From Pseudomonas antarctica (lineage in GTDB: Bacteria; Pseudomonadota; Gammaproteobacteria; Pseudomonadales; Pseudomonadaceae): DNA of 64,000 nucleotides. The DNA is taken from positions 186,001 to 250,000 of the forward strand of contig NZ_UYXQ01000002.1 of the NCBI RefSeq assembly GCF_900624995.1, in the 5' to 3' direction. Each line of letters starts with the position of its first letter. Position 1 is the first letter of the stretch. The translations under genes were made by a program, and so were the position numbers. The notes below the pieces were generated by a model. That model had not been told where the DNA came from and searched no databases. It saw only the letters and a program-made list of their open reading frames with translations. Shown here piece after piece: positions 17,986-28,405 of the stretch.

Positions 17986-18318
17986 ATGACTGACACCCTG
18001 AACCGCCTGGCCCAGGTGCTGGAAGATCGCAAAGCCGCAACCGCCGAGGGCTCCTATGTCGCCAGCCTGTATGAAAAGGGCTTGAACAAGATCCTGGAAA
18101 AGCTTGGCGAAGAATCCATCGAGACCATCATTGCGGCCAAAGACGCACAAATCAGCGGTGATTGCAGCGACGTGATCTACGAAACCGCCGACCTGTGGTT
18201 TCATAGCATGATCATGCTCGCCCAGCTGGGGCTGCATCCACAGGCTGTACTTGATGAACTGGACCGTCGCCATGGCTTGTCCGGGCACGCCGAAAAGGCC
18301 TCGCGCCCGTCCGCCTGA
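17986..18318 (+). CDS. hisE: Phosphoribosyl-ATP pyrophosphatase
   Basis: 110 aa all-helical MazG-like hydrolase converting PR-ATP to PR-AMP, the step before HisI. The metal-binding helices contain [12 protein letters not shown] and [17 protein letters not shown]. It follows hisI immediately (two-base gap) and precedes tatA by 25 bases, so the ubi, his and tat genes may be read together. Confidence 0.97.
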   Translation: MTDTLNRLAQVLEDRKAATAEGSYVASLYEKGLNKILEKLGEESIETIIAAKDAQISGDCSDVIYETADLWFHSMIMLAQLGLHPQAVLDELDRRHGLSGHAEKASRPSA

Positions 18319-18343
18319 ATAACTTTTACAGAGGAATTGCAGC

Positions 18344-18622
18344 ATGGGCATTTTTGACTGGAAACACTGGATCGTCATTCTGGTGGTCGTGGTACTGGTG
18401 TTCGGCACCAAAAAACTCAAAAACCTGGGCACCGACGTGGGCGAGTCGATCAAGGGCTTTCGTAAAGCCATGAACGACGACGAAAAGCCTGCTGACCCTG
18501 CGGCTAACCCGGTTCCGCCGGCCCAGCCTGTGCACCCGCAGGCGACCCAGCCGATCACTGAGCGTCGTACCTTCGACGTACAGGCTGAAAAAGTCGAAGA
18601 GCCGACCCGCAAAGACTCGTGA
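18344..18622 (+). CDS. tatA: Twin-arginine translocase subunit TatA
   Basis: 92 aa. One N-terminal membrane helix (about residues 8-21), the F-G-T hinge, an amphipathic helix ([20 protein letters not shown]) and an acidic, Pro-rich cytoplasmic tail. It forms the variable-size pore for export of folded proteins. AGAGGAATT precedes the ATG. It is followed by tatB and tatC. Confidence 0.97.
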   Translation: MGIFDWKHWIVILVVVVLVFGTKKLKNLGTDVGESIKGFRKAMNDDEKPADPAANPVPPAQPVHPQATQPITERRTFDVQAEKVEEPTRKDS

Positions 18623-18632
18623 GCACTGACTA

Positions 18633-19034
18633 ATGTTTGGTATCAGCTTCTCTGAACTGCTCCTCGTCGGCCTCGTTGCCTTGTTGGTTCTGGGGCCGGA
18701 ACGCCTGCCCGGTGCCGCGCGCACGGCCGGCCTTTGGATCGGGCGCCTGAAACGCAGTTTCAACGCCATCAAACAGGAAGTTGAACGGGAAATCGGCGCC
18801 GACGAAATCCGCCGGCAACTGCACAACGAACATATTCTGTCGTTGGAGCAGGAAGCGCGCAAAATCCTGTCGCCGGTGAATGAACCGAGCAAGCCGGCAG
18901 AGCCCGTGGCCGAACACAGCATCGGACCCGTTGCGCAAGCGACGCCGACCGCGCCCACCACGACCGAGCCAGCGCCGACGCCCGTTGCGTCGCCCGCTCC
19001 CCATGACCCTACATTGCCGCCGCGAGCCCCATGA
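18633..19034 (+). CDS. tatB: Twin-arginine translocase subunit TatB
   Basis: 133 aa. N-terminal helix [20 protein letters not shown], then the conserved G-P-E-R-L-P hinge and a long amphipathic helix ([18 protein letters not shown]). The C-terminal 45 residues are a Pro/Thr/Ala-rich disordered tail. With TatC it makes the signal-peptide receptor. Its stop overlaps the tatC start (ATGA). Confidence 0.97.
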   Translation: MFGISFSELLLVGLVALLVLGPERLPGAARTAGLWIGRLKRSFNAIKQEVEREIGADEIRRQLHNEHILSLEQEARKILSPVNEPSKPAEPVAEHSIGPVAQATPTAPTTTEPAPTPVASPAPHDPTLPPRAP

Positions 19035-19822
19035 GCGCTGATAAACCGGAAAACGACCAGCACATGCCACTGGTCTCGCACCTCACCGAGTTGCGTACCC
19101 GCCTGCTGCGGTGCGTAGCGGCCATCTTCATTATCTTTGCCGGGCTGTTCGCCTTCACCCAGCAGATCTACACCTTCGTTTCGACGCCGCTGCGCCAGTA
19201 CCTGCCAGCCGGTGCGACGATGATCGCCACCGACGTGTCGTCGCCGTTCCTCACGCCGCTGAAGCTGACCATGATGGTCTCGCTGTTCCTGGCGATCCCG
19301 GTGATCCTGCATCAGATCTGGGGCTTTATCGCACCGGGCCTGTACAAGCATGAGAAGCGCATCGCGGTGCCGTTGCTGGTATCGAGCATCCTGCTGTTCT
19401 ACACCGGCATGGCCTTCGCCTATTTCCTGGTGTTCCCACTGATCTTCAAGTTCTTCGCCTCCGCCACCCCGGCCGGCGTAGAAATGATGACCGACATCAC
19501 CAGCTACCTCGACTTCGTGATGACGCTGTTCTTCGCCTTTGGCGTGGCCTTCGAAATCCCGGTGGCCGTGGTGCTGCTGGTGTGGATCGGCGTGGTCGAC
19601 GTCAAATACCTGAAGAAAGTCCGCCCGTACGTGATCATCGGCTGCTTTGTCGTCGGCATGATCCTGACCCCGCCGGACATCTTCTCGCAGACCCTGCTGG
19701 CCGTGCCGATGTGGATGCTGTTCGAGGTCGGCATCCTGTTCAGCAGCTTGATCACCAAGCGTGGCGAGCACCCGGATGACCAACCTGCCGACGACGACCA
19801 GCCGCCAGCGACTCAGCCGTGA
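19031..19822 (+). CDS. tatC: Twin-arginine translocase subunit TatC
   Basis: 263 aa polytopic membrane protein with six predicted helices and the N-terminal family signature [15 protein letters not shown]. Core Tat receptor that recognises the twin-arginine motif. A charged C-terminal tail ([18 protein letters not shown]) ends the protein. The stop TGA lies inside the rsmE start (GTGA). Confidence 0.98.
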   Translation: MSADKPENDQHMPLVSHLTELRTRLLRCVAAIFIIFAGLFAFTQQIYTFVSTPLRQYLPAGATMIATDVSSPFLTPLKLTMMVSLFLAIPVILHQIWGFIAPGLYKHEKRIAVPLLVSSILLFYTGMAFAYFLVFPLIFKFFASATPAGVEMMTDITSYLDFVMTLFFAFGVAFEIPVAVVLLVWIGVVDVKYLKKVRPYVIIGCFVVGMILTPPDIFSQTLLAVPMWMLFEVGILFSSLITKRGEHPDDQPADDDQPPATQP

Positions 19823-20526
19823 ACCTGCTGTTGCTTGAAGAGGCCGACTTTATCGCGGCCGACCGGGTGATCCTGCGTGATCGGCGCCTGGTGCATATGC
19901 AGGAAGTCCACCGTGCGGTGGTGGGCGACAACCTGCGGGTGGGGCGCATCGGCGGTCTGATGGGCAATGCGCACCTGCTGCGCCTGGAGGCCAGTGAAGC
20001 CGAGCTGCAAGTGAGCTTCGACTTGCCGCCGCCGGCCAAACTGCCACTGACCTTGCTGCTGGCCCTGCCGCGCCCGAAGATGCTGCGTCGGGTGCTGCAA
20101 ACCGTGGCAGCCATGGGCGTGCCCAAGGTGGTGCTGGTCAACAGCTACCGCGTGGAGAAGAGCTTCTGGCAAACGCCGTTCCTGGAGCCTGAGGCAATTC
20201 GCGAGCAGCTTATCCTCGGCCTGGAACAGGCGCGCGACACGATGCTGCCCGAGATCGTCATCGAAAAACGCTTCAAGCCGTTCGTCGAAGACCGCCTGCC
20301 GGCCATGACCGAAGGCACCCTCGGCCTGATCGGCCATCCCGGCGATTACCCGGCCTGCCCACGTGGGCTGGATGAGCCTGTGACCCTGGCTATCGGCCCG
20401 GAAGGCGGCTGGATACCTTACGAAGTGGACCTGCTGACCAAGGCTGGCTTGCAGCCGGTACAGCTGGGCGCACGCATCCTGCGTGTAGAAACCGCCGTGA
20501 CCGCCCTGCTCGCCCGCCTGTTCTGA
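19819..20526 (+). CDS. rsmE: 16S rRNA (uracil-1498-N3)-methyltransferase
   Basis: 235 aa SPOUT-family enzyme. It starts with GTG overlapping the tatC stop (GTGA). An N-terminal PUA-like part (about 1-70) is followed by the knotted methyltransferase domain with the SAM-site motifs A-I-G-P-E-G-G-W and [16 protein letters not shown]. The nearest pseudomonad neighbourhoods also place rsmE between tatC and a chemoreceptor gene. Confidence 0.96.
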   Translation: MNLLLLEEADFIAADRVILRDRRLVHMQEVHRAVVGDNLRVGRIGGLMGNAHLLRLEASEAELQVSFDLPPPAKLPLTLLLALPRPKMLRRVLQTVAAMGVPKVVLVNSYRVEKSFWQTPFLEPEAIREQLILGLEQARDTMLPEIVIEKRFKPFVEDRLPAMTEGTLGLIGHPGDYPACPRGLDEPVTLAIGPEGGWIPYEVDLLTKAGLQPVQLGARILRVETAVTALLARLF

Positions 20527-20535
20527 CTCTACCCC

Positions 20536-20566
20536 GATCGTTTCCACGCAGAGCGCGGGAACGATC
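20536..20566. repeat. Short inverted repeat of the GATCGTTCCCACGC type
   Basis: GATCGTTTCCACGC is followed by AGA and an imperfect reverse complement ending GGGAACGATC, directly after rsmE. The same sequence family forms the ends of the composite repeat at 40188-40300. It may serve as a transcript end after rsmE (inference). Confidence 0.65.
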
Positions 20567-20643
20567 ATCGCGCCTACAGAATCTTCCTACGCTGCCGATA
20601 GCCTCTGAATAAGTCCAAGCCTTGTTCAAGGGGAGTTCGCAGT

Positions 20644-22560
20644 ATGTATCGTTGGTTAGCCGAAAAACTGGGGAATGTGAGCGTCAACCGCAAGTTAAGC
20701 ATTGGGTTTGGCTTGGTATTGATCCTGACGCTGTTGATCACCTTCACCGGCTGGACCGGCCTGGGCGATGTGATCAATCGCGGTGACAAGTTAGGCTTTA
20801 TCTCCAGCCTCAACGGCCTGACCAAAGACCTGCGCCTGGCGCGCCTGGACTTCGAAATGCGTCGCGGCGAACAAGGCGCGGACGCGGTCAACGGCCTGCT
20901 CACAGAGCTGGACAACGGCCTGCAAACCGCCAAATCTCTGATCGAACAACCCAACGACAAGGCCTTGGTCGAGCAACAGCTCGATGCTTTAGGCCAATAC
21001 AAAAAGGCCTTCGACACCATGGTCCAGGCCGGTCTCAAGCGTGAAGACGCGCGCAGCAAGCTCGGCGATACCGCAGACAACGCCGTGGCCAAGATCAACG
21101 AAATCGAAAAAAGCCTGCTGCAAGGTGACAGCGTCACCCAGTTCAACAGCGTGGTCGACCTGAGCAAGCTGATTCAGCAATCGCGCTTCCAAGTGCGCGG
21201 CTACACCTACAGCGCCAAGACGGAGGCCGAGCAGCCGGCCCTGGATGCCATCGACAACGCCCTGAAGAAAATCACCGAACGCCAAGGCCAACTGCCAGAG
21301 CAATACCAGGCCAACCTGCAAGCAGCCGGCGCGTCGCTGCAAGCCTATCGTGCCGCCGTCAGCCAGTATCGCGACTCCCAGGTCGCCAGCGCTGCAGCAC
21401 TGAAAATCATGACCGCCCAAGGCGATATCCTGCTGGGCCACAGCGAAAAACTCACCACGTCGCAAACCGCCGTGCGCGACGCCGATGCTGCACACGCCAA
21501 GCAATTGTTGCTGCTGGCCACCGTGCTGGCGCTGATCTTCGGCGTGGTCGCTGCCTGGGCCATCACCCGTCAGATCGTCATTCCGCTGAACCAGACCCTC
21601 AAAGTCGCTGAGCGCGTGGCCTCCGGCGACCTGAGCCACAACCTCAACTCCGCGCGCCAGGACGAACTGGGCCAACTGCAGCGCGCCATGCAAAGCATGA
21701 CCATCGGCCTGCGCGAGCTGATCGGTGGCATCAGCGACGGTGTCACCCAGATCGCCAGCGCCGCCGAACAACTGTCGTCCGTGACTGAGCAGACCAGCGC
21801 CGGGGTCAACAGCCAGAAAGTCGAGACCGACCAGGTCGCCACCGCTATGAATGAGATGGCCGCCACCGTGCAGGAAGTGGCGCGCAACGCCGAGGAAGCG
21901 TCTGAAGCCGCCGTGGCCGCTGACCAGCAGGCCCGCGAGGGTGACAAGGTGGTCGGTGAGGCCATCGCCCAGATCGAGCGCCTGGCCACCGAGGTCGGCA
22001 ACTCCACCGAGGCCATGGGCCATCTCAAGCGCGAAAGCGACAAGATCGGCAGTGTGCTCGACGTGATTAAGTCTGTTGCTCAGCAAACCAACCTGCTGGC
22101 ACTCAACGCGGCCATTGAGGCCGCGCGTGCCGGTGAAGCCGGGCGTGGCTTTGCCGTGGTGGCCGACGAGGTGCGCAGCCTGGCCCAGCGCACCCAGAAG
22201 TCCACCGAAGAGATCGAAGAGCTGATCGTCGGCCTGCAAAGCGGCACCCAGCAGGTGGCGAGCATCATGGACAACAGCCGTGGCCTGACTGAAAGCAGCG
22301 TCGAACTGACCCGCCGTGCCGGTAACGCGCTGGCCAATATCACGCGCACAGTGTCGACCATTCAGGCAATGAACTCGCAAATTGCTACCGCCGCCGAGCA
22401 ACAAAGTGCGGTGGCCGAAGAGATCAACCGCAGCGTGCTTAACGTGCGTGATGTGTCTGAACAGACCTCCTCGGCCAGTGAAGAGACCGCTGCGTCCAGC
22501 GCGGAACTGGCGCGCCTGGGCATTTACCTGCAAACCCTGGTAGGCCGCTTCAAGGTTTGA
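20644..22560 (+). CDS. Methyl-accepting chemotaxis protein, HBM-type sensor (MCP A)
   Basis: 638 aa. First membrane helix about 20-40, a long all-helical periplasmic region (about 41-283) of the helical bimodular (HBM) kind, second membrane helix about 284-306, HAMP domain, then the signalling hairpin with its tip [13 protein letters not shown] followed by [16 protein letters not shown]. There is no CheR-tethering pentapeptide at the C-terminus (GRFKV). The periplasmic motif R-F-Q-V-R-G-Y, typical of HBM receptors for organic acids such as McpS and McpK, is present, so a carboxylic-acid ligand is possible (inference). AAGGGGAG precedes the ATG. It is first of a tandem pair. Confidence 0.93.
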   Translation: MYRWLAEKLGNVSVNRKLSIGFGLVLILTLLITFTGWTGLGDVINRGDKLGFISSLNGLTKDLRLARLDFEMRRGEQGADAVNGLLTELDNGLQTAKSLIEQPNDKALVEQQLDALGQYKKAFDTMVQAGLKREDARSKLGDTADNAVAKINEIEKSLLQGDSVTQFNSVVDLSKLIQQSRFQVRGYTYSAKTEAEQPALDAIDNALKKITERQGQLPEQYQANLQAAGASLQAYRAAVSQYRDSQVASAAALKIMTAQGDILLGHSEKLTTSQTAVRDADAAHAKQLLLLATVLALIFGVVAAWAITRQIVIPLNQTLKVAERVASGDLSHNLNSARQDELGQLQRAMQSMTIGLRELIGGISDGVTQIASAAEQLSSVTEQTSAGVNSQKVETDQVATAMNEMAATVQEVARNAEEASEAAVAADQQAREGDKVVGEAIAQIERLATEVGNSTEAMGHLKRESDKIGSVLDVIKSVAQQTNLLALNAAIEAARAGEAGRGFAVVADEVRSLAQRTQKSTEEIEELIVGLQSGTQQVASIMDNSRGLTESSVELTRRAGNALANITRTVSTIQAMNSQIATAAEQQSAVAEEINRSVLNVRDVSEQTSSASEETAASSAELARLGIYLQTLVGRFKV

Positions 22561-22567
22561 GCCCCTC

Positions 22568-22590
22568 GCGACGGCCATCATGGCCGTCGC
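22568..22590 (+). terminator. Strong hairpin after MCP A
   Basis: Ten-base stem GCGACGGCCA-TCA-TGGCCGTCGC eight bases after the stop codon, without a clear T run. It is probably a transcript-end or stability hairpin that separates the two chemoreceptor genes. Confidence 0.6.
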
Positions 22591-22730
22591 CCTCACAAGT
22601 TGTGAAATTTCCTACGCGTTTTTCAGGTCGTGGATTACACACCTGGCGCCGAATAAAAGTAGCGTTTCAACTCCCCTGACCGTGTCAGCCGGACTGTCGA
22701 AACGCTTCCTTTACTCGTAGGAGGTTCACC

Positions 22731-24638
22731 ATGTTTGGCCCACTGACCCGCGCACTCGGCAACGCCAGTGTCACCCTCAAACTCTGCCTTGGCTTCGGCC
22801 TGGTCTTGACGCTCAGCCTGGCTATCGCCCTGACAGGCTGGCAAGCCTTGAACACCTCACTGTTTCGCTCGCAGTCGTTGACCATTCTTTCGCAATTGGC
22901 GGTGGTCGGCGAAGAACTGCGGGCTGACCGCATTGTGTATCGCACCCTGAATGACCCGGCCAGCCTGACCAAGGTCGGCCTGCACATGGAAAAAATCGAC
23001 CGCTACCTGATAGAAATGTCTGCCCGCTTGGTCCATCCGGCGAGCTTGCAACAAGTACAAGACGCGACGCGCCTGACCGCCAGCTTCAAGACGGCGCTGG
23101 GCGGCCTGGCCAACCTGATCGAACAACGCGAAAACGCGCGCGAAGGGCTCAAGAAAAGCGCCGTCCAAGCCAGCGACACCCTCGCCCAGCTGTCCAGTGA
23201 CTTACCCAATCAAGACGACGAAAAGGCCTTGGACACCGTGGAACTCATGCGTCAGTCCCTGGAGAAAGCCGAAGACAGTGCACAGGCCGCGGCCTGGGCA
23301 GCCACCTCGCTGGAGGCCTATGCACAAAACTTCACGGACGCGCTTCAGGCCCTCGACGGCGCACAAGCCTCCGTGGCCAAGCTGCCGGTGGACGCGACTG
23401 CACTGGCTGGCACCCTGCGCGACTATCGCACCCAGCTGAACCGCCTCAAGGACGCCCAAGTCACCACCGAAACCACCCAGAACCAACTGGAGCAATGGTT
23501 GGATGAACTGCTCAAGCAAAGCGACCTGTTGAGCCAGTACCAGACCGAGCAGCGAGATAAAGAAGCCGATCAGGCCCGCAGTTTACTGATCAATGTCACC
23601 GCTGCCGCACTGCTGCTGGGTGCCTTGGCGGCCTGGCTGATTGCCGGGCAGATCGTCAACCCCCTGCGCCGGGCACTGGTGGTGGCGAACCGGGTGGCCG
23701 AGGGTGACTTGAGCCACGATATACAGACCACCCGCCGCGACGAACTGGGCCAACTGCAGCGCAGCATCGGGCAAATGACGGTCAACCTGCGCGGCTTGAT
23801 CGGTGGTATCGGTGACAACGCACGCCAGATAGCCAGCGCCGCCGAGCAATTGTCTTGCGGCACCGAGCAATCCCGCGCTGGCATTGACGAGCAAAGACAG
23901 GAAACCGAACAGGTGGCCACGGCGATGAATGAAATGCTCGCCACCTCCCAGGAAGTCGCACGCCACGCCGAGCAAGCCTCGAACGCTGCCACCGAAGCCG
24001 ATCAACAGGCAAGCGCGGGCGACCAGGTGGTGGCCGAGGCGATCGCTCATATCGAGCACCTGGCCCAGGAGATGGCCCACTCAAGCCACGCCATGCAAGG
24101 GTTGCGGCAGGAAAGCCAGAAGATCGGCAGTGTGCTGGAGGTGATCAAGTCGGTTTCGGAGCAAACCAACTTGCTGGCCCTCAACGCCGCTATTGAAGCC
24201 GCGCGCGCCGGTGAAGCCGGCCGTGGCTTTGCGGTCGTGGCAGACGAGGTACGCAGCCTGGCGCAACGCACCCAGCAATCAGCCGAGGAAATTGAAGAGC
24301 TGATCGGTAGCCTGCAACGGGGTACACAGCAGGTCGCCGACAGCATGAACAACAGCCGCAGCCTGACCGACAACAGCGTGCAACTGACCCGCCGCGCGGG
24401 CGATGCCTTAGCCAACATCACCCGCACGGTCTCAGTGATCCAGGAAATGAACCCTCAGATTGCCGCCGCTGCCGAGGAGCAAACAGCGGTTGCCGAAGAG
24501 ATCAATCGCAGCGTGCTGAAGGTCAAGGACGTGTCGGAACAGACCTCCGCCGCGAGCCAGGAGACTGCGGCGGCCAGTGTCGAACTGGCGCGCCTGGGCG
24601 CGGATTTGCAGCGCTGGGTGGGCAAGTTCAAGGTGTGA
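22731..24638 (+). CDS. Methyl-accepting chemotaxis protein, HBM-like sensor (MCP B)
   Basis: 635 aa paralogue of MCP A with the same architecture: membrane helix about 18-38, helical periplasmic sensor (about 39-283), second membrane helix ([26 protein letters not shown] region), HAMP and a nearly identical signalling domain. The sensor region is strongly diverged: the R-F-Q-V-R-G-Y block of MCP A is absent and the corresponding stretch is Ala/Gln-rich. The two therefore probably sense different ligands (inference). TAGGAGG lies six bases before the ATG. The amino-acid ABC genes converge from the other strand only four bases beyond its stop. Confidence 0.93.
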   Translation: MFGPLTRALGNASVTLKLCLGFGLVLTLSLAIALTGWQALNTSLFRSQSLTILSQLAVVGEELRADRIVYRTLNDPASLTKVGLHMEKIDRYLIEMSARLVHPASLQQVQDATRLTASFKTALGGLANLIEQRENAREGLKKSAVQASDTLAQLSSDLPNQDDEKALDTVELMRQSLEKAEDSAQAAAWAATSLEAYAQNFTDALQALDGAQASVAKLPVDATALAGTLRDYRTQLNRLKDAQVTTETTQNQLEQWLDELLKQSDLLSQYQTEQRDKEADQARSLLINVTAAALLLGALAAWLIAGQIVNPLRRALVVANRVAEGDLSHDIQTTRRDELGQLQRSIGQMTVNLRGLIGGIGDNARQIASAAEQLSCGTEQSRAGIDEQRQETEQVATAMNEMLATSQEVARHAEQASNAATEADQQASAGDQVVAEAIAHIEHLAQEMAHSSHAMQGLRQESQKIGSVLEVIKSVSEQTNLLALNAAIEAARAGEAGRGFAVVADEVRSLAQRTQQSAEEIEELIGSLQRGTQQVADSMNNSRSLTDNSVQLTRRAGDALANITRTVSVIQEMNPQIAAAAEEQTAVAEEINRSVLKVKDVSEQTSAASQETAAASVELARLGADLQRWVGKFKV

Positions 24639-24642
24639 GCCG

Positions 24643-25377
24643 TTACAACACCTGACGCAGGAAGGCCTGGGCGCGTGGGTCTTTGGGTGCATCAAAGAAC
24701 TCGGCCGGGGCCGCGTCTTCCAGCAGCTTGCCATGGTCGAAGAACAGCACCCGGTCGGCCACTTCGCGGGCAAAGCCCATCTCGTGGGTGACGCAGACCA
24801 TGGTCATGCCTTCCAGGGCCAGGGTCTTCATCACATCCAGCACTTCGCCGACCATTTCCGGGTCCAGCGCCGAGGTGGGCTCGTCAAACAGCATCACCTT
24901 GGGTTCCATCGCCAGCGCTCGGGCGATCGCCACGCGCTGTTGCTGACCGCCAGACAGGCGTGATGGAAACTCGTTGGCTTTTTGCGCAATACCGACTTTT
25001 TCCAGCAGCGCCAGGGCCTTGGCCTCGCGCTCTTGCTTGCCGCGCTTGCGCACGACTTTTTGCGCCAGGCACAGGTTTTCCAGCACGGTCATGTGCGGGA
25101 ACAGGTTGAAGTGCTGGAACACCATGCCGACTTCGCGGCGATAGGCGTTCACGTCGGTCTTCGGGTCGGCCAGTTGCAGGCCATCGATGCTGACCGAGCC
25201 AGAATCGAATTCTTCCAGGCCATTCAGGCAGCGCAGAAAAGTGGACTTGCCCGAACCCGAGGGGCCGATCACCACCAGCACTTCGCCCTTGGCGACATGG
25301 GTGCTGACGTGGTCCACCGCGCGTACCACTTGGCCACGGGTGTCGAAAACTTTTACCAGATCGCGGACTTCAATCAC
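24643..25377 (-). CDS. Polar amino-acid ABC transporter, ATPase
   Basis: GlnQ/HisP-type ATPase, 244 aa. Walker [11 protein letters not shown]-loop [16 protein letters not shown], signature L-S-G-G-Q-Q-Q-R-V and Walker [15 protein letters not shown] are present. The frame is open back to a TTG at 25398, but GGAGG ten bases before the GTG at 25377 makes that GTG the likely start, giving [15 protein letters not shown], the usual N-terminus and length. It overlaps the end of the permease gene by eight bases. Confidence 0.93.
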   Translation of the reverse strand: MIEVRDLVKVFDTRGQVVRAVDHVSTHVAKGEVLVVIGPSGSGKSTFLRCLNGLEEFDSGSVSIDGLQLADPKTDVNAYRREVGMVFQHFNLFPHMTVLENLCLAQKVVRKRGKQEREAKALALLEKVGIAQKANEFPSRLSGGQQQRVAIARALAMEPKVMLFDEPTSALDPEMVGEVLDVMKTLALEGMTMVCVTHEMGFAREVADRVLFFDHGKLLEDAAPAEFFDAPKDPRAQAFLRQVL

Positions 25378-26329
25378 TTTGCGCGAGCCTCCGCTCAAGC
25401 CGGCTGGCCATTTTCGACAGCGGCAGGTTGATCAGCAAGTACAGGCCTGCCACACAAAACAGGATTTCAAACGGCGAGAACGAGGTGGTGATCACCTCGC
25501 GGCCACTTTTGAGCAGTTCAGTAATCGCGATCACCGACACCAGGGAGGTGTCCTTCACCAGGCTGATAAATTGCCCGGCCAGCGGCGGTAGCACGCGTTT
25601 GAAGGCTTGCGGCAGCACCACATGGCGCATCGACTGGCTGGCACTCAAACCCAGGGACCGCGCGGCTTCGTTCTGGCCACGAGTGATGGACTGCACACCG
25701 GCGCGGACGATTTCCGCCACATAGGCGCCGGTGAACAGCGACAGCGCTGCGATCCCGGCGAATTCGCGCGACAAGTTGAGTACCGTGCCGATAAAAAAGT
25801 AAAAAATGAAGATCTGTACCAACAGCGGCGTACCGCGTACCAGTTCGACGTAGATCGTCGACAGATCGCGCAGGGTCGGGTTGCTGGACAAGCGGCACAA
25901 GCCGGTGGCCAAACCGATTGCCAGGCCAAGAATGCCGGACACCACCGACAGCCACAATGTGGTCCACAAGCCCCACATCAGTGGCCCGAGCGCCCAATGC
26001 CGGGTCACGCCCACCACATCGCCTTCGGCCACGTCGTCACCACGCGACACTTGCAGGCTGTTGTCGGCCACGGTGAGCGTTTGCTCCGCGCCGGCGTCGT
26101 TGCGCAGGGTGACTTCGGCTACGTCACCTTTGCGCACCAGTTCAACCACGGTGGATATGTCGGCGGCGCGCTGGGACGTCTCGGCCTGATAGGCGAAGTA
26201 CTGCGGCACACGGTTCCAGCGCCACTCGTAGGACATCAGCGAAGTGGCGTAGTACAAGGCGCCAGCCAGGCCAACGAGCACGACCACGGTCAGCAGGTGC
26301 CAGGGCCATTGGGCTTTTTTCTGTTTCAT
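25370..26329 (-). CDS. Polar amino-acid ABC transporter, permease
   Basis: 319 aa HisM/GltJ-type inner-membrane protein. A first membrane helix (about 10-30) is followed by an unusually long periplasmic segment (about 31-115, with [19 protein letters not shown]) before the normal permease core (about 118-312). The core carries the EAA loop [22 protein letters not shown] that contacts the ATPase. A single permease gene is present, so it would act as a homodimer. It lies between the ATPase and binding-protein genes. Confidence 0.93.
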   Translation of the reverse strand: MKQKKAQWPWHLLTVVVLVGLAGALYYATSLMSYEWRWNRVPQYFAYQAETSQRAADISTVVELVRKGDVAEVTLRNDAGAEQTLTVADNSLQVSRGDDVAEGDVVGVTRHWALGPLMWGLWTTLWLSVVSGILGLAIGLATGLCRLSSNPTLRDLSTIYVELVRGTPLLVQIFIFYFFIGTVLNLSREFAGIAALSLFTGAYVAEIVRAGVQSITRGQNEAARSLGLSASQSMRHVVLPQAFKRVLPPLAGQFISLVKDTSLVSVIAITELLKSGREVITTSFSPFEILFCVAGLYLLINLPLSKMASRLERRLAQSD

Positions 26330-26364
26330 TACTCAACATCCATCAGGGTGGGGTTGTACCCCAT

Positions 26365-26396
26365 TTGTGGCGAGGGAGCTTGCCCCCTCGCCACAA
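26365..26396. repeat. REP-like stem-loop between binding protein and permease
   Basis: Twelve-base perfect stem TTGTGGCGAGGG / CCCTCGCCACAA with an eight-base loop, inside the 73-base gap between the binding-protein gene and its permease. A different sequence family from the REPINs elsewhere in this window. Such hairpins can stabilise the upstream message, giving more binding protein than membrane components (known for malE-malF in E. coli; inference here). Confidence 0.8.
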
Positions 26397-26402
26397 CAGC
26401 GC

Positions 26403-27203
26403 TTATTCCATGTCCTTGAGCCACTCAGAGCTCTTGAACCACTTGTCATGGATGCGATCGTAGGTGCCGTCGTTGCGGATCTGGTGCAGGAAGTTGTTGA
26501 TGTAGTTGAGGCTGTCGTAATCGCCTTTTTTCAGGCCAAACGCCAACGGCTCGAACGTGAAGGGTTCTTCCAGGAATACCAGCTTGCCGCTACCGACCTT
26601 TTTCTCGGCAACCACGTTGTACGGTGCGTCATACACAAAGGCATCGGCCTTGCCGTTGACCACGTCCAGCACGCCTTCCTGCTCGTTGTCATAGCCGTGG
26701 TACTTGGCTTTGGAGATCAGCTTTTTCGCGACCATCTCACCGGTGGTGCCAAGCTTGGAGGTCAGGCGGTATTTCTCGTCATTCAGGTCTTTGTAGGACT
26801 TGATGGTGCCTTCCAGGTCTTTACGAATCAGCAGGGTTTGGCCGACCACGATGAAGGGTTCGCTGAAGTTCAGCCGCAGGTTGCGCTCCTGAGTCAGGGT
26901 CATGCCGCTGCCGATCATGTCGAACTTGCCGGTCAGGAAGGCCGGAATGATGCCGTCGTAACCGGTAGACACCAACTCCAGCTTGACGCCCATGGACTTG
27001 GCCATGGCCTTGAGGATGTCGACTTCAAAACCGATGATTTCACCGCGTTTGTCTGTCATTTCGAACGGCATGTAGGTCGGGTCCATGCCGACTTTCAGCG
27101 TGCCGCGCTTGACCGCATCGTCGATGGCGCCGGCATGCGCCGCAGTGGCCGCAACCAGCACAGTGACGCCGAGCATCAGCCTCGAAAGATACTTTTTCAT
27201 CAT
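26403..27203 (-). CDS. Polar amino-acid ABC transporter, binding protein
   Basis: 266 aa. Signal peptide MMKKYLSRLMLGVTVLVAATAAHA, then a two-lobed type-3 solute-binding fold (GTLKVGMDPTYMPFEMTDK..., GFEVDILKAM, GSGMTLTQERN, FVYDAPYN). The ATG at 27203 is preferred to a TTG one codon before, because GGGGA lies at a suitable distance. It is the first gene of the three-gene transporter. Ligand unknown; the fold class binds polar or acidic amino acids. Confidence 0.93.
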   Translation of the reverse strand: MMKKYLSRLMLGVTVLVAATAAHAGAIDDAVKRGTLKVGMDPTYMPFEMTDKRGEIIGFEVDILKAMAKSMGVKLELVSTGYDGIIPAFLTGKFDMIGSGMTLTQERNLRLNFSEPFIVVGQTLLIRKDLEGTIKSYKDLNDEKYRLTSKLGTTGEMVAKKLISKAKYHGYDNEQEGVLDVVNGKADAFVYDAPYNVVAEKKVGSGKLVFLEEPFTFEPLAFGLKKGDYDSLNYINNFLHQIRNDGTYDRIHDKWFKSSEWLKDME

Positions 27204-27266
27204 CAAGTCCCCAGAACGATTCTTGTAAGGTCGGCGCGCAAAAGGGCGGCACCCATTCGGGGTGCG

Positions 27267-27294
27267 ATCCTAACCCACTCGCTGCCCGTCACAA
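27267..27294 (-). promoter_or_regulatory. Candidate sigma-70 promoter of the ABC operon
   Basis: On the minus strand, TTGTGA, 16 bases, TAGGAT, upstream of the binding-protein gene. The block GCGATCCTAAC (27265-27275, plus strand) recurs with one change upstream of the paralogous gene (28251-28261), which supports a shared function. Confidence 0.35.
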
Positions 27295-27419
27295 AGGTTT
27301 CACGGGTAATAGTTAACGGCGCATATCGGAAAAGCCCAACGACGGTGCAGCCAGGCGCAGTGATAGACAGATCAGCACGAGCGAGCACCAATAGATTGAT
27401 ATGTAAGTAGTTATGACGA

Positions 27420-28220
27420 TCAGTCGACTTCAGCCATCCAGTCGGTGTCCTTGAACCACTTGTCGTGCAGGCGATCGTAGGTCCCGTCCTGGGCCACCTG
27501 ACTGAGGAAATGATTGATCCAGTTGAGGCTGTCGTAATCACCTTTTTTCAAGCCAAAGGCCAGGGGCTCAAAGGTAAACGGCTGCTCAAGTACCAACAGT
27601 GTGTGATTCTCCGGCCGGGCAATCGCAACCAGGTTGTAGGGCGCGTCATGGATAAAAGCATCGGCCTTGCCCTCAACCACCTGCCGTACGCCTTCCTCCG
27701 GTGTGGCGAAACGGCTCAACCGAGCCGCCCCCAAAAAGCGTTGTGCCGCGGCCTCTGCGGTGGTGCCCTCGGTAGCCGCAATCCGGTAACTCGCCTCGTC
27801 CAGGTCTTCGATACTGAAAATCTTGCCGGCCAGGCTCGGATGCAGCAGTACGGTTTGGCCAACCACGATAAAAGAGTCGCTGAAGTTGAGCTTCAGATTG
27901 CGCTCCTGGGTGACGGTCATGCCGCTGCCAATCAGATCGAATTTCTTCGCCATCAGCCCCGGTACCAAGTCGGTATAGGGCACGGCGACCAGCTCAAGTT
28001 CGACGCCAAGGGCGCGACTCATTGCCTGGAGCAAGTCGATCTCGAAGCCGACGATGCGCCCTTGTTTGTCCGTCATTTCGAAGGGTACATACGTGGGCGT
28101 GGTGCCAACTCGCAGCACACCACGTCGAACGGCATCATCCAGTGCACCGGCCGACACCCCGCCCGCGTAAATGAAAGCGGCAACGCCGATCAGCCATGCC
28201 GAACAATACCTTTTGAACAT
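27420..28220 (-). CDS. Second amino-acid binding protein (orphan paralogue)
   Basis: 266 aa with signal peptide (MFKRYCSAWLIGVAAFIYAGGVSA). Collinear with the neighbouring binding protein: GALDDAVRRGVLRVG, TYVPFEMTDK, GSGMTVTQERN, FIHDAPYN and GLKKGDYDSLNWINHFL all recur. It has no permease or ATPase of its own and is followed after 216 bases by the complete transporter, with which it may share the permease (inference). AGGGGG precedes the ATG. Likely a tandem duplicate with altered ligand range; residue differences in the cleft region (for example VPYTDLVPG for STGYDGIIPA) fit that. Confidence 0.9.
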   Translation of the reverse strand: MFKRYCSAWLIGVAAFIYAGGVSAGALDDAVRRGVLRVGTTPTYVPFEMTDKQGRIVGFEIDLLQAMSRALGVELELVAVPYTDLVPGLMAKKFDLIGSGMTVTQERNLKLNFSDSFIVVGQTVLLHPSLAGKIFSIEDLDEASYRIAATEGTTAEAAAQRFLGAARLSRFATPEEGVRQVVEGKADAFIHDAPYNLVAIARPENHTLLVLEQPFTFEPLAFGLKKGDYDSLNWINHFLSQVAQDGTYDRLHDKWFKDTDWMAEVD

Positions 28221-28372
28221 GAATCCCCCTGTGACCTCGTCAATGTGGGGGCGATGCTAACTCAGCCACAGGCACGGCAATACGCCTCGAACAAAGGTCT
28301 TTTGTTTCGAAATAACAAGGCGTTAGGGCTTAAAGTAAAAAGCGTGAAGCGCTGTAGGATCAGTGCTTCGAA

Positions 28373-28399
28373 CGCCCCCGAGGTGAGCCCTCGGGGGCG
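28373..28399 (-). terminator. Hairpin terminator after opgH
   Basis: Eleven-base stem CGCCCCCGAGG / CCTCGGGGGCG with a five-base loop, seven bases beyond the opgH stop codon. No long T run follows on the minus strand, so strength is uncertain. Confidence 0.6.
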
Positions 28400-28405
28400 C
28401 CTGAA

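Noticed and set aside
20989..22596. 535-codon open frame opposite MCP A
   Set aside because: Shadow of the chemoreceptor reading frame; Gly/His-rich, no recognisable family.
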